The notes below the pieces were generated by a model. The model was not told the origin of the DNA and made no database searches. It worked only from the letters and a program-made list of their open reading frames with translations. The position numbers were made by a program, and so were the translations under genes. Shown here in pieces: positions 22,716 through 35,550 of a stretch of DNA of 64,000 nucleotides (the first letter of the stretch is position 1; every line of letters begins with the position of its first letter). This stretch comes from Diadema setosum. Lineage: Eukaryota > Echinodermata > Echinoidea > Diadematoida > Diadematidae. Where the stretch lies: contig NC_092689.1 of the NCBI RefSeq assembly GCF_964275005.1, positions 751,501 to 815,500 on the forward strand, read 5' to 3'.

Positions 22716-24645
22716 TACATTACAAAGTACTGCCGAAATTGTAATTAGAAAAAAAAAAAAAAAGAAGTTGAAATTCCGAAAAGACTGCCGTAAGTTAGGC
22801 CATTCCGCAGTTCGTGAAGAAGGAATTGGTCCCAATTTTCGATTCACTTTACTGCTTCATCGAGTAACGCCCGGGGCTAAATGTGTGGTTATAGGGCTGT
22901 GTGTGATGACAATCGGTAAGATCAATACGACATTGTGAACAGATAATAATCCTTCAAATATGAACAATGACTCCTTTAACAACATTTCTTCATTTATACT
23001 ACTTTGAAGTTTCGATCACGCTCTGGTTGTTTGACGAAATGTACTGTATGAGATTAACCAATCAACGGGGGGAATTAACAAAGAGGATTCTGGGGTAAAT
23101 ACTGGAACAGTCGTTTTACTGTGGATAGTAAATTTTCTTTATATAAAAGTCCATCTCTTATCTCCGATCTGTTATAGCAGACTGCATTCAGAGTCCGCAT
23201 GCTATCTGGATTATCAAACGTAATTTCATTATTATCAATACACCGGATTTATTTTGTATCAATCATCCCCCTTTGAAAGCTCTCTCCATTCCTACTAACT
23301 TTCTGTCCGCAGAATGAATTTTTGTAGGTATATCAGACAAAAAGATGCATCAAAATCAACTGACATCACCTTCAGGTTGGAACGAGGAAGAAATGATCTT
23401 TTAATTTAATTTATTATAGAAAGAGGTTTTTTTGTGAAAAAATGTTGATTTGATTTCTCATGTGATAACACTTCAGTCCTCGAGACATGTTTATATACGA
23501 CACCTGATGGGTCATATAACTACAATCCGCCAAGTTTTGTATGTTTCCTCCCCGTGAGGGCCACTTATTTTATACACACGAATCAGATATTGCTTATAGT
23601 ATGAATCAGAAATCAGGCATGAGGTGACCCCTTCAGTCCCTCTCCTCATCGCCTTATACTTGGTAGGAAATACCATGGACCTAGAGTAGGTGTATGGAAA
23701 TACAACCTGTATTTCCAATTGCCATGGACCTACTATCATGGAATTACAATATCTGAACAAAACTGCCAATAAAGCGTCATGACGTGAACAGAGAGGTTAC
23801 GTTACATAATGGTTCAAAATGCATCGCGTCACAGGAAAATGGTAACAGTAGCTATGATAACTGAACAATAATTAAAAAACAATATCAGTACGACAAACTT
23901 GGGGTTTTGTTGGGGGGGGGGGGTTGATAGCTGGGATTCGTTTTCCAATTGGATATTAGTGTTTATAATCGGTGCTCTATATATTTTCACAGTTAACCGG
24001 TAAGGGCAATCTCTTTTGTTCTTACGTCTATATTCTGGGATTTTTCTTCTTAATTTGTTAAACACTCGTCATAATCAGGGTGTCAAAACCAGGGTTGTAA
24101 ACATAATCCCTAATAACAAAGGATATCTGCTTATGAAACCGTGTGTTTGTTTTTTCGTTGTCCGCATTTATAAACATTTACGTTATTTCTTCTCCATCCT
24201 ATATGTTTCAAACAAACTTGCATATTGGGTTCGTCAAGTTTGTTGTAGTTAAAAATGCAGCTACGAATTACTCGCAATTGACCAGTTGTTGCCTATGTAC
24301 CTCTTCAATAACTGTGTTAATTCAGGAAGCCTAAATATGAAGCATTTTTTAAAGAAAAGGTTGACCAGTTTAGTGTACTAATGTCTTTGCAAGCAATCTA
24401 GCAATTTCCTTCGTTGCAGTCATGGCGATTATTTTAAGTTCTCTACCATGTACAGTGTATTTTCAGGAAATTCATGTTAAATCATTGTCCCCTTCTTTTG
24501 TGGCCTGGTTATTCAGAAATCAATGTCTTAGTTTGTTGTTACAGTAATGGAAAATTTAATCTTGGCCACTGCTGCATCGCAATTTATGCCAGTTACTCGC
24601 ATCTGCAGATAATTACGTCGATATGAATTCATCCCCATTTGAATC
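21579..24645. other. No supported gene; probable intron of the minus-strand gene
   Basis: If the acceptor at 21573 is used, this is intron of the unrecognised gene. No other exon is visible. A (TA)n run lies at 22681-22710. Near 23690-23715 there is a short palindrome GGAAATACA-ACC-TGTATTTCC between two copies of CCATGGACCTA. A poly-G run occurs near 23910. Confidence 0.45.
22681..22710 (+). repeat. (TA)n microsatellite
   Basis: Fifteen uninterrupted TA units. Confidence 0.95.
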
Positions 24646-25133
24646 GGGTGCTGTTCGTTATTCCGAAGGTTCGTTAATCCGAAACACTCAAATTTCCTAT
24701 ACCTATAGAGGTTCGTTAATCCGAAAATGAAAAAGGGTTCGTTACTACGAACACTTGTGGCGTTATTCCGAAGGTTCGTTATTCCGAAGGATCGTTAATT
24801 CGAAAATGAAATAGGGTTCGCTATTCCGAAGGCTTGTTTATCCGAATTGAAATAGGGTTCGTTGTTCCGAAGGTTCGTTAATCCGAAAATGAAATAGGGT
24901 TCGTTATTCCGAAGGTTCGTTGATCCGAAATGAAATAGAATCCGAACCTTCGGAGTAACGAGCTTTGTTTCATATTCGGATTAACGAACCTTCGGAATAA
25001 CGAACCTTATTTTAGTATTTTCGGATTAATGAACCTTCGGAATAACAAACCTTATCACATTTTCGGATTAACGAACCTTCGGCATAACGAATCTTCGGAA
25101 TAACGAACCTTCGGAATAACGAACTGTAACCTT
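24646..25133. mobile_element. Foldback array of TTCGTTATTCCGAA units
   Basis: Left of about 24950 the sequence is a tandem array built from TTCGTTATTCCGAAGG and TTCGTTAATCCGAAAATG units. Right of that point the same units run in the reverse complement (TTCGGATTAACGAACC, TTCGGAATAACGAACC). The whole is therefore one long imperfect inverted repeat of about 490 bp able to fold on itself. The right end reads GAACTGTAACC, whose complement GGTTACAGTTC matches the left end of the second copy at 29413, so the outer boundary is a real element end. No coding capacity. Confidence 0.85.
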
Positions 25134-27400
25134 TGAATCTAGCTCCATTCTTCAACTACACGATGACGTACATGTATGTAGTACTTTCATTTTCTGTGCA
25201 AAAATTAATAATGAAGTTTCCCAGTACACATGCATGTACAAACAAAGATCAATTGTGTTATTAATTTGCTATCACGACATGTCGTTAAATGCATACTGAT
25301 AACACATGCATATACTACAATGTATGCATCACTAGTTTTTCACAAAAGGGAACGTAGATATTGAGGTGTCAAGTGGAAAAATTTGCGCTGACGTATAAGA
25401 TGATAATATGTAGGCCTATAAGCCTATGAATTTCTTTTGCCTGTGAGTTCATATTTTCATTTACATGAAGAACGAGAGGGGGCACTCAGCAAAAGGGGGT
25501 CACGACTTCTGTTTAAAAATGCAGTGAGTACGTTGTATGTTAAGGAAATTAAGGCTTGAAACACTACGGATGTTATCCTTATCTCCAGTGATTTACATCC
25601 ACTAGTTCTTCTGCGCTGTATTTCATCCAGCCTCAGACTGCCGACCAACCTACAAGGGGCTGAATATAATATCATCGTGGCTTAGTACACAGATGGGGGT
25701 AGGCGGAAAAGGGTCAAAGGTGAAGTTCATGACTCTGTACACATCCTACACTTGAACGAAAGGGGGTTTGTAAATCGATATGTGACTGGAAAATGTCAGT
25801 CATATGTTTACGCGTCGATTGCACATGAGCTCCCTTAGCGAGTACACAACATATAGGTGGATATGCAATACTGTACTAGTATTTGTCATTCGATATAATC
25901 ACCAATAGGTTAATACGACCTATGCAAATATTCCATACAGTATAGAAGGATTGTTGGGAGAGATGAGGGTTAAGTTTACTGTTTGGGTTTACTATTCTAG
26001 GATCTTGAATCAATTATGCACATTCTGTTTGGAGCCTCTGCCTTTAGCTAAGAAGCACATAAATACTTTGGAAAATGTTCGAGAGGATCATCAACAAGGT
26101 TAGTTCCAAAGTTAAAAGGACTGCCATTTTTTTTCCATGAAGATAATATTCTGAAAAATTACGAAAACAACTGAATAACCCTATACACAAAGATTGGCGT
26201 GGCCGCAGCTATTCAAATGTACACTACGGGTATGAATAATGATTGAAACATAATCAAAATATTATTTTCAAAAGATTTGAGTCTGATTTGATTTCAGATC
26301 GTCCATTACAAATCAGAGATCAATTCCCGGGTCACAATGAGAATTTGTCCATTCCTATATAAGGCCAAGACACTGAGGTACAAAATCACATTATTCTCAA
26401 TTACTGGAAGAAGAAAAAAAACGTGGAATATTCTCCGTTGTGATACTTTTAATGCCAGTAATGTGGCAATAATATTTCGAGATAGCCTCGAACAGATACT
26501 GGACAAAATGAGTCCATGAAGTAAAACCCTAACCTTAACCATACCAATAAGCTGATGGACCACTAGTGGTGGACTGTAAATTCGTAGAAAGAGAAAGAAG
26601 ACGAAGAAGAAAAAAAAAAAAAGAAGAAGAAGATGTGTAATCATGAATTCCCTGTACCGTAATTTCGAAGAGGTAAACAGTTTGTAGATACATAATACAG
26701 AAGTGTGACCCACAAGAGTATCTACATTGTAACCTACCCGTGCCAGATGATATCTGGCAAAGTTATCCATATTATAGGCTGGATTCTCACGAAGCCCAAT
26801 CATTTGTGCACGAAATTTAAGTCATTCGAATTATTCTTTGCGCATCAGTTATGCCGAACTATATGCCGTTACAGATATTGTATGATATTACGTATACTAC
26901 ATAAATGCATCATCAGAACCGGACATGACACATAAGGTTCAGACAGACGAAGAGTATAACATTGGTTTCACATATTGTTTCTAATACGGACAAACGTGTT
27001 ATCTGAGTTTTATGTTTAGAATGGGTGGTCATAAGGATCCTGATTCTCTGTAATGCAAATAAAGCACCATGCGTAATAAAGTATACCATATCTTCTATAC
27101 TTCAAAATGTGTACTCAGAAGATTTCCACTCACCTTCCTTCCGACTTCCCGTTGTTGTAAGGCATTGGTGAAGCAGTCCCTTCAAATTTGTACGAAACAA
27201 GTTATCAATATTTTTGAATATCTTCTCTGGAGTCAAACTTTTCCATTCATTTCGTCTGGTGGATCCATCACATATTACCTCTATAACAGACGTTGTTTAC
27301 GAATGCAGCTAAGATCTAGCACGTTTTCCAAACAGTAGTCTATGTGGGTTGTTCGGATCGACATTCTTTGGACGTGTTTCTCCATTGTACTCCCCACAGA
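25134..27400. other. No supported gene
   Basis: Noncoding, AT-rich. An A/AAG-rich purine tract is at 26580-26635, and a short telomere-like CCCTAACCTTAACC at about 26526, which I do not consider a telomeric remnant. The open frames here lack coding character. Confidence 0.5.
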
Positions 27401-27518
27401 TAGGGGGCTTTTCACACCGGCTTGTGCGATCCTGACAACGCCTGGTTGCTAGACCGCCCCTTTTCACTTCGCCTCGACTTATCGGCAGCGTTTTGTCATC
27501 GATTTGAAAAGGACTTAC

Positions 27519-27640
27519 CGGAGATTTACTCTTGCGGAAAGCTCGAGTGTTTAGATTCGATCAATAGCTCATGGGAGTCCAAGTGCCGGAGGCTTTTATT
27601 GATTAGATAGACGCGCGCAGATAGCTCTATAGATACCTTC
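27519..27640 (-). promoter_or_regulatory. Candidate noncoding first exon/promoter, minus strand
   Basis: This locally GC-richer patch carries a consensus-quality donor on the minus strand, CTCCG|GTAAGTCC, with the GT at 27518-27517. An AATAAAAGCC TATA-like box lies at about 27605-27591, upstream on the same strand. It could be the 5' UTR exon and core promoter of the unrecognised gene whose acceptor is at 21573, giving an intron of about 5.9 kb. This is inference; neither element alone is strong. Confidence 0.25.
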
Positions 27641-29412
27641 AAAATGACGCGGGCGTTGTTTAGAGCAGTGCGTTGAAACCCGTCTATTGGCGCACCGTCT
27701 GATGGTCTAACCTCCCCCTCCCATCCGAAGGTTGTAGTCTTGGCAAACGTTTCGCCTATGAGGCACCATGAAAATTGGGAGAGCGATGATTCCAAGGGAA
27801 GTACCACTCCATGTTCTCAACAGAGTGAGCTTGATGGAGTATGGCCTTAAAAATAATTATCTAAGCCTTTACATGTTCGGAAAATCTTCATGTGTTTTGA
27901 ATATTCACATTCTTTCTCGACACACTTATCTATCACATACACTATATACATGCAAACAAGTAGAAGTGATGTCTCTCATTACCTTGCACACAATTTTATC
28001 TCAAATTACTATTTCTAATGACTTACAAAAAACAAATCATTATACACTTAACCATTAGGCCTATTCGAGCATTAGACTTAGCAATAACAATCACACTGAC
28101 ACCATCACATCCGCAATTTATCCCACTTGCACACATTATGATGTTTGTTTTTCTTTTAATACGCCGAAATGAAAAATTTAGAAGTTAACATAAACATTCT
28201 TTGATTTAAAACGTTTAGTTCGGTTTATGTCCTCCGGTGACAATAATGTGAAATTCGACATGCAACAGGACCTGGAATAAACCAGTAGCAGATACGGAAA
28301 AGTTAATTATTGAAATATTTCAACCATGAACTAAAGTTAACAGTAATGTTTTAATTTCAGAAGGTAGAATGGACTACAAATTAGTTAAACATTGTAAAAG
28401 TCACTATTAATTTGATGTATCACCCACGAAGTATCATCTAAGCTAACAACACTATAATGGACAAGAAGAAGATGAGAGGATGGCTCCGCGAGCACACAGG
28501 GCGTTTCTATCGAAGATGAACGATCACACGCAACACACTTTGGTTTCTCCGGAGAGTATGCATCGATTTCAAAGTCTGATGTGAAGCATTTTATACGAGG
28601 TACAGACTGAGGGCGTCCTTTCATCGGTAGATGTATAGAACATAAAGTTGTTTTTACCCAAGCGACAGAAAGACTCAACCCCGTGTTCAAGATAATATGA
28701 ACTGCATGTTTCAATTTTACAACCTGCCCCACTTTTTCCTCTCTTGTTTTGTTCCCTATGCCCGTTCTTTTGACTTTTATTTTAAACTGCGCCTTTCTGT
28801 TGTTGTTTTTTTTTATCTACTTTGGTATATCGCAAAACATGTGGCACTCTGAAATGCTATAACTCGCATTCTATGTCGTTAAAAAAAATCCTGTTTCGTT
28901 TGTGTGAATACAACTTGAAATGGTTGTTTCTTTTCACGTGAATGGGGACCATGCCTTTTAGCCAATGCTCCCCAATTCGTACTCCCAGGTCACCCGTGTC
29001 AAAAGTCTCGCCGAGCTTGCTTAATCACCCTTGTTCAGTTGAGTTTTATTCAAGATCATTGTAGGCCTAATGGGCGTTCCTCTAGACCATGCAAGAGGAA
29101 ATTATGGTACAAACCATCAAACATTTCAGGTGACTGGTGATCGATTTATATAACAAGAGATTAGGTGAGGGGTCAAGGCATTTTTGTTTTTGCTGTTATG
29201 CTTGTTATATTATGTTTATAGGCCTTTAATCTGATACACCTGAGTCAATGATACATTTATACATTGTCTATCCCAATTTGATGGGTAACTCCAGTTTGAC
29301 ACATATTCCAAAAACAATGTATTTGTGTGGCGGCATCTAACATGGGATCAAAGAGAATAAGACTTTTGTGACTCCAGCAATCTCTTGAACCTCCTTGGTG
29401 TATCATACAAAA
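27641..29412. other. No supported gene
   Basis: No exon, RNA gene or defined element is supported. A TATAAAA motif on the minus strand near 28590 could be a promoter but nothing downstream confirms it. TAGGCCTA octamers occur at 28056 and 29062. Confidence 0.5.
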
Positions 29413-29745
29413 CGGTTACAGTTAGCTACTCCGAAGGGTCGTTAGTTCAAAGGATCGTTAGTCCGAAAGTTAAGCAAGGTTCGTTATTTCGAACGTTCTC
29501 AATCAGAAAATGAAGTAAGATTCATTATTCCGGAAGTTATAGTTAGTTATAACGTTAGTAATATAACGGGCCTTCTTTTCGCTTTCAGATTAGAGAACCT
29601 TCGGAACAAGGAACCTTGTTTTTTTATTTTCGGATAAGCGGACCTTCGAAACAACAGACTTCATGATTTTCATAATTTTCGATTTACTCCACAGATGTTC
29701 GGATCAACGAACATTATTTCATTTTCGGATCAACGAACAAGCTGC
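29413..29745. mobile_element. Second, older foldback array copy
   Basis: Begins GGTTACAGTTAGCTACTCCGA and contains diverged versions of the units seen at 24646-25133: forward units (TTCGTTATTTCGAA) to about 29560, then reverse-complement units (TTCGGATCAACGAAC) to about 29745. Same architecture, more decayed and shorter. It lies about 430 bp upstream of the PON first coding exon, so it sits in that gene's promoter region. Confidence 0.75.
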
Positions 29746-30174
29746 ATTCCAATGACTTTTGCTAATCATATCAGTACTTTACGGGTTACCTCAGTGATTG
29801 GCAGAATAGATGATGGGATTGTCATCCACGGATCATGCTTTAGAGAGTTTATTGTGGGCATAGTATCTGAGTAACTGGTAATCAGATGATTATTCTTTCT
29901 TTTCTTTCCTTTTTCGCCACAAAAGGGATGTTTAGAGTATCATAAGTCAACCCAAGTCAAAATGCATTTGCATTGAATAGGTCCTTCATTAGTGACGAGA
30001 AAAGGGAAGACCACTTGGGTTTCTGTTTGATTGTTTGCTTGTTGTGTGTTCGCGAATTCGACAGCACACCGAGAAGATCTTCACAAACCTCACGACCAAG
30101 TGGTGTGGAAGCAAGCTGGTGGTTGTCTTCAGGAGGAACTGTCTTCGTGACTGTCAGAGAACGAGGTGGGAAAG

Positions 30175-31469
30175 ATGTGGGGACGTCGAGTCGTCGCTCT
30201 GGGTGTTCTGGCAGTGTGCTTTCAGCATCTGTTTATCATCATGTAAGTTGATTGGATCAGACTCATTGACCGAGTGATGCGATCGTATGTAGGCCTACTA
30301 TTCAAATGCACATGTCTCGCTCACTCATTGTCACATTGTTATGCATGTATAAGAGATATGTACTTGACCAAAGCAGCGTAAAAATAGCGAGGTCTGTGAA
30401 GGGGACCAATTCGTCTGTCATCCACTAAATCTCCACTCTCACTGAGCACAGTGGAAAGTGAGCAGGTATTTGTCAGCTATGTCTTATCAGCGAACCTTCA
30501 TAATTATGACAGGGAAAAATCTATTAGGATTTACTGAGCCCAAAACGATCCTAAGATTGGTAGCTGCAATGTCGCAAATACGAATCGTGGTAACATCTTT
30601 AGGGGGCAACGATGTGCTATCAGCACCGACTATTGATTGTCCGTCTTGAAAGGAAGATCAAAGTCCAAAAAGCATAGGCTGAGAAAAGGCAATGATGTCT
30701 CTTATGTAATATGTTTTCTCGCTGTTTCCTCCTTGCCGCTTAAAAGAGTCAACAGCAATACATAATACATAAACCTGTTGTACAAAATTTAGCCATCGTG
30801 TGTCAGATGCATATAAGAATGCATATTATCTTTGTAAAGGCATACTTTGTTCGAACTATGCAGTGCTTTGTATGCTGGAGGTTGCATGAAAAATGTGATT
30901 TCGTTGATACAAAAAAAAAGTCGCACACTTCTTTATTCACAAGGAAAAGCAAACATGTAAAATGACGGATTTCCAATCAAAGGAAGATATGTCATGATTC
31001 TCCATGGCACTCTGATATAAAACAACACGGTGATTAACCTTGTAAGGCGGGTATTCGGTAGAAAAGTGGATGCGACTGCTTAGTTTCTTACCTTCTTAAT
31101 AATCATTGTTTCTTTTTACTCTGTTATTCTGTGAACTGCAATGTTTCAGAACTAATCGATTACATTCATGATAATATTTCGTTTTTACATGGCACTTTAA
31201 CAGTTGCCTTTGAACTTTGCTGGAGACTGAGGCAAATCATATCAATGACTTAGTTGCTCTGTCAGTCCTATAGGACAATGGTTATCATGGATTACTAGAC
31301 GTGCAGACACTAATGTTGGCAAAAAGATTGACATCATGTGGTCACACATCTCTGCGTCGAATAGAACTGGTGAAAACGAATAGTAGTTTTAGTATATAGC
31401 TAGTAGTAATAGTATAGTAGTAGTAGTAGTTACCGTAGTAGTAGTAGTAGTATCAGGTAGTAGTAGTAC

Positions 31470-31522
<53 letters not shown>

Positions 31523-34500
31523 ATGATAATGATAATGAAAGGACATTTATATTGCGCAGCTACTATAATAATATACTCTACTGCGCATTACAAAATGACA
31601 TGCATACAAGAAATTCAAACAGAAAATACACTACTTCAAGAGATGACTTTTTAACCTGGCCTTAAACTCATTAATTGTGACTGCTTGTCTTACAAACAAA
31701 GGGAGATTATTCCATAATTTTGGTGCAGCGTACAAAAATGCCCTGTCACCAAGAGTAACTTTTGATTTCCCCGATGGATATTTCAATAATGTTTGATCCC
31801 GTGAACTCCGAAGATGATAAAATGTTTGAAGTGATGTTTTTAACTCTACAAGTTCCTGTATGTACACTGGTGCTGTACCATGAATGGCTCTATATACAAT
31901 TAGCAGAGTTTTAAATATGATTCTCTGCTTTACAGGCAACCAATGTAATGCACGTAGTAATGGACGACAATGAGAAAAACGAGGAGAATTACAAACTAAT
32001 CTAGCACATGCATTTTGCACCCTTTGTAGTTTACCTAACTGATTATCAGGTAAGCCATAAAATAAACTGTTACAATAATCCAATCTGCTTGTGACAAACG
32101 CATGGATGATTTTTTCAGTACTTTCCCGTGTCAAATGCTTCCGAATATGTGCAATATTAAACAAATGATAAAATGAATTTTTACATACTTCAGAGATATG
32201 TCTGTCAAAAGCTAGACGTGAATCAAACCACACTCCCAGATTCCGTGCAGATTCAACAGGATAAATATCAACATCAATCACTTTCAGGCTTTCAGTGCGT
32301 AATTTTGAAACCTGCTGTTGAGTGCCACATATTACAAATTCGGTTTTCTTATCATTGAGTAGAAGATTGTTGGATAATAACCATTTGTGAAGATGCACAA
32401 TACATCGCTCTATAATGGACACAGTATAATTCTCATCTGCTGCAGTAGGTGAAAAAGATATGTACAGCTGTGTATCATCCGCATAGGTATGGCACATTAC
32501 TTCTGGGAATTTGTGTTGGATTTCATGGAACAACCTACTAGCATACAAAGTAAAAAGAAGGGGACCCAGGCAGGAGCCTTGGGGCACACCCCAGGGTACA
32601 TCAAACTCCTTGGACATACTGGAATCGACCTGAACCCTCTGTCTCCTATCATTCAAATAGGACTCAAACCATGACAATGCTCTGTCAGTTATTCCAAAAT
32701 GTGTTTGGAGAATATTCACAAGAATGTCGTGTCTAATTAAATCAAAAGCTGCACTCATGTCCAGTAGAACTAAAAATACCACCTGTTGCTTATTCATTGC
32801 TAACAGCAAATCATTCTTCACCTTTAATAGGGCTGTTTCTGTGCTGTGGTTTTGTCTATATGCTGACTGCATCGTAGGTAGTAAATCATTGGTTACAAGA
32901 TGTTGCTGAATTTGACCTGCTACTGCTGCTTCAACCAGTTTGGACACATATTGCAAATTACTAACAGGTCTACAATTTGAAAACTGTAAATCTGCACCGG
33001 GCTTTTTCAATAATGGTCTAACTATAGCCAACTTCCAATTCCTGTGAAAGTGTCCACTTGTCAGAGACAGGTTGATAATTTTTGTAAGAACTGGCAATAA
33101 AATATCAATGTTCCTTACAACTAACTTTGTGGGTATTGGATCCAATATACATGTCTTCTTGTTTAACTTCAGAACCAACTTTTGCACATCATGTGCACAT
33201 AACGGAGAAAACTGTGACAACTTATTTTGAACTTCTGAATAAGAAGATTGGTTGGGGAATCCATCTGCTCTTTTTGACTGAATGTCTTCACACATTTCAC
33301 TACTTTCTGCTCAAAATACATACCCAACTCATTTACAAAATTTTCAGTATCAATGTGTGGTGGTAAATCAACTATGGACTTCTTCATATTTAACAAAGAC
33401 TTTGCAATATGAAACAACTTTTTCTGATCAGCAGCATTCTCAGTTATACATTCATTATAATAATCTTGTCTAGCACGATTCATTAAAGACAAGGTCATAG
33501 TCCGTATACTCTTATAATCATCATGATCACACTTGTTGTGGCTCTTCATCCACTTCTTTTCTGCTTTACGTCTCTTTCGTTTCATTTGCCGAATATCTTC
33601 ATTGAACCAAGGTGTTTTGGGCCTCTCACTCACATATTTTGTTACAAGTGATGCATGTTTGTCAAGAACAGATGTCAAAGAGTTTTCATATAATGAGACC
33701 AATTCATCTAAATCATCACACATGCAAGTACTGAGATCGCTTGCTCTCAAATCATTCTGAAAAGTGTCAAAATCAATTGATGCAATTTTACGACACATAA
33801 CTTTCTTTACTTTTACTGATGGTTTTTGTGTTCTCAAATGACACATGACTGACATATGATCGGAAACCAATAAATCAGCCCAAGGCTTTCCAACAACTAT
33901 GTCATCTGAACTTCTACTGATGATAAGATCTAAAGTATGACCATGAGTATGAGTACTGACATCTACATGCTGTATACAGCTAACAGACTCAAGCAATTCT
34001 CGGAGAGCTATCGCATCCAAATTATCATTCACATCAACATGAACATTGAAATCACCTGTTACTATAAGAGGGATTTTACAAAAGAGGTGTGGTTGCAGAA
34101 ACTCACTCACTCATGCAAGAAAACTCCAAATGAAATTCGGTGTTGTTCAGAATAAGGTGGTCTGTACAAATTGATAATTCTAAACTGAAAAGAGTTGATA
34201 GTGATATTATACACACTGAATTCGAATGATTGTTTTTCACCGTCATCTACTTTCTTAACGTGCAAACAATCTCTATACATCAATGCTGTACCACCTCCCC
34301 GACGACCTGTTCTAGGCCTATGACTGAATTTATAACCGGTAGGAACAACATCACCAATAACAGCCGAATCTTTATCGGTGAGCCAAGTTTCTGTGAAAGC
34401 ATACAAATCTGCATTACTATCACATATATAATCAAACACTGCGATTGACTTATTGCGCAGGGAACGCACATTGAGAGAGCATAGCTTGAAATAACTTGCA

Positions 34501-35477
34501 AAAGAAGACTGGGGAATAATCTTAATCAGATTACTGAACTGCCTATTTCTTTTATGATGCTTGACACAACGCCTTGATGAGGTGATAACAGAGATTGGAA
34601 TATCTTTGGGAAGATTACATGTAAGTTGAGCAGCAGGATGTGTGATATTAGCGTTACTGTTGGAAGAACATACACTTGGACTAGGAGCCGTACCCCGTTG
34701 GTGATGGCGCCAACTTCTGGTTTTTACCCCACCTCGCTTGCTTCGCCTTGTGGGTTTTATGCAATTCAATCCAAGTGTCTTAATTGTAGCATACACATGT
34801 TTAGGCAGGAGATAATTACTTCCATGCTGCAGCTCCAATAAATCTTGCGAAGTATATTGTGATTGACATAATGATTTGCATGTTGATTCCCTGTTGAATT
34901 CACGCTCATCAGGACCTGGGTTAGGGTGTACATCACCATCCCTCAGCAGCTGACATTGGAAGGTCGCTGACCCGTTCACATAGTAGGCAATTCTTCTTTG
35001 AAGAAACTGTTTCCTTGTGAATGGCTGCTGCACAATGTGATGCAAGGATGGGAAATTAGCACATTCCCCTCCCACATTCAGCAAGGCTAAAATGCCAAGG
35101 GTAGCAACCAAAACAGGATGAATAGGACTCATTGTCAGAAGACCAGACTGATGCTTTTATTCCACAGGTGCTGGTGTTGTAGGTCCAAACAATGCATGGC
35201 CAGGTACTGAAGGAGTTGTTGCAGGTTCTGCAGCTAAACATGGCTCCAGCACAAACTCAAAGAAACTGACGTGGTTCACAAATAAAATTTCTTCAAAATT
35301 CTCTTCCATTTAATGCAGATATGTCCTCTAATAAGTCCTGCAGAATCTCTGAGCTTAGTTCTTCAGGATGGTACAACTTTGAAACAAAGACCAGGTCAAT
35401 AAATCACTCAAGATCAATGCTGAATGACGAGCACAGAGGAGAGCTGCATCATGCGCTCGATCCATGCGCTCGATCCA

Positions 35478-35550
<73 letters not shown>

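Larger units (their letters stand above)
31521..35476 (-). mobile_element. Nearly full-length CR1/L2-group LINE
   Basis: A non-LTR retrotransposon of about 3.95 kb in antisense orientation within PON intron 1. From its 5' end (35476) it has a short UTR, a frame with signal-peptide-like start and 2A-like motif, an endonuclease (EEP) domain, a reverse transcriptase with YADD, and the C-terminal LHWLPVKQRI / WNNLP region common in the CR1/L2 group. The 3' tail has a GCGC stem-loop (31553-31559 with 31581-31587) and ends in (TCATTA)n. Three long frames (35132-34107, 34110-33169, 33295-31631) overlap slightly, so only two frameshifts separate this copy from a single polyprotein frame; it is therefore fairly young but probably not active. 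It lies between TAG microsatellites. No poly-A tail. Exact clade (L2, Crack, CR1) is not certain. Confidence 0.93.

Noticed and set aside
26520-26545. CCCTAACCTTAACC, telomere-like
   Set aside because: Only two imperfect units; chance or unrelated simple sequence.
27526-27807. Minus-strand open frame of 93 codons
   Set aside because: Not followed by a junction that keeps the frame; more likely UTR than coding.
28385-28732. Minus-strand open frame of 115 codons
   Set aside because: No splice signals, no recognisable motif, and no flanking exons; treated as chance.
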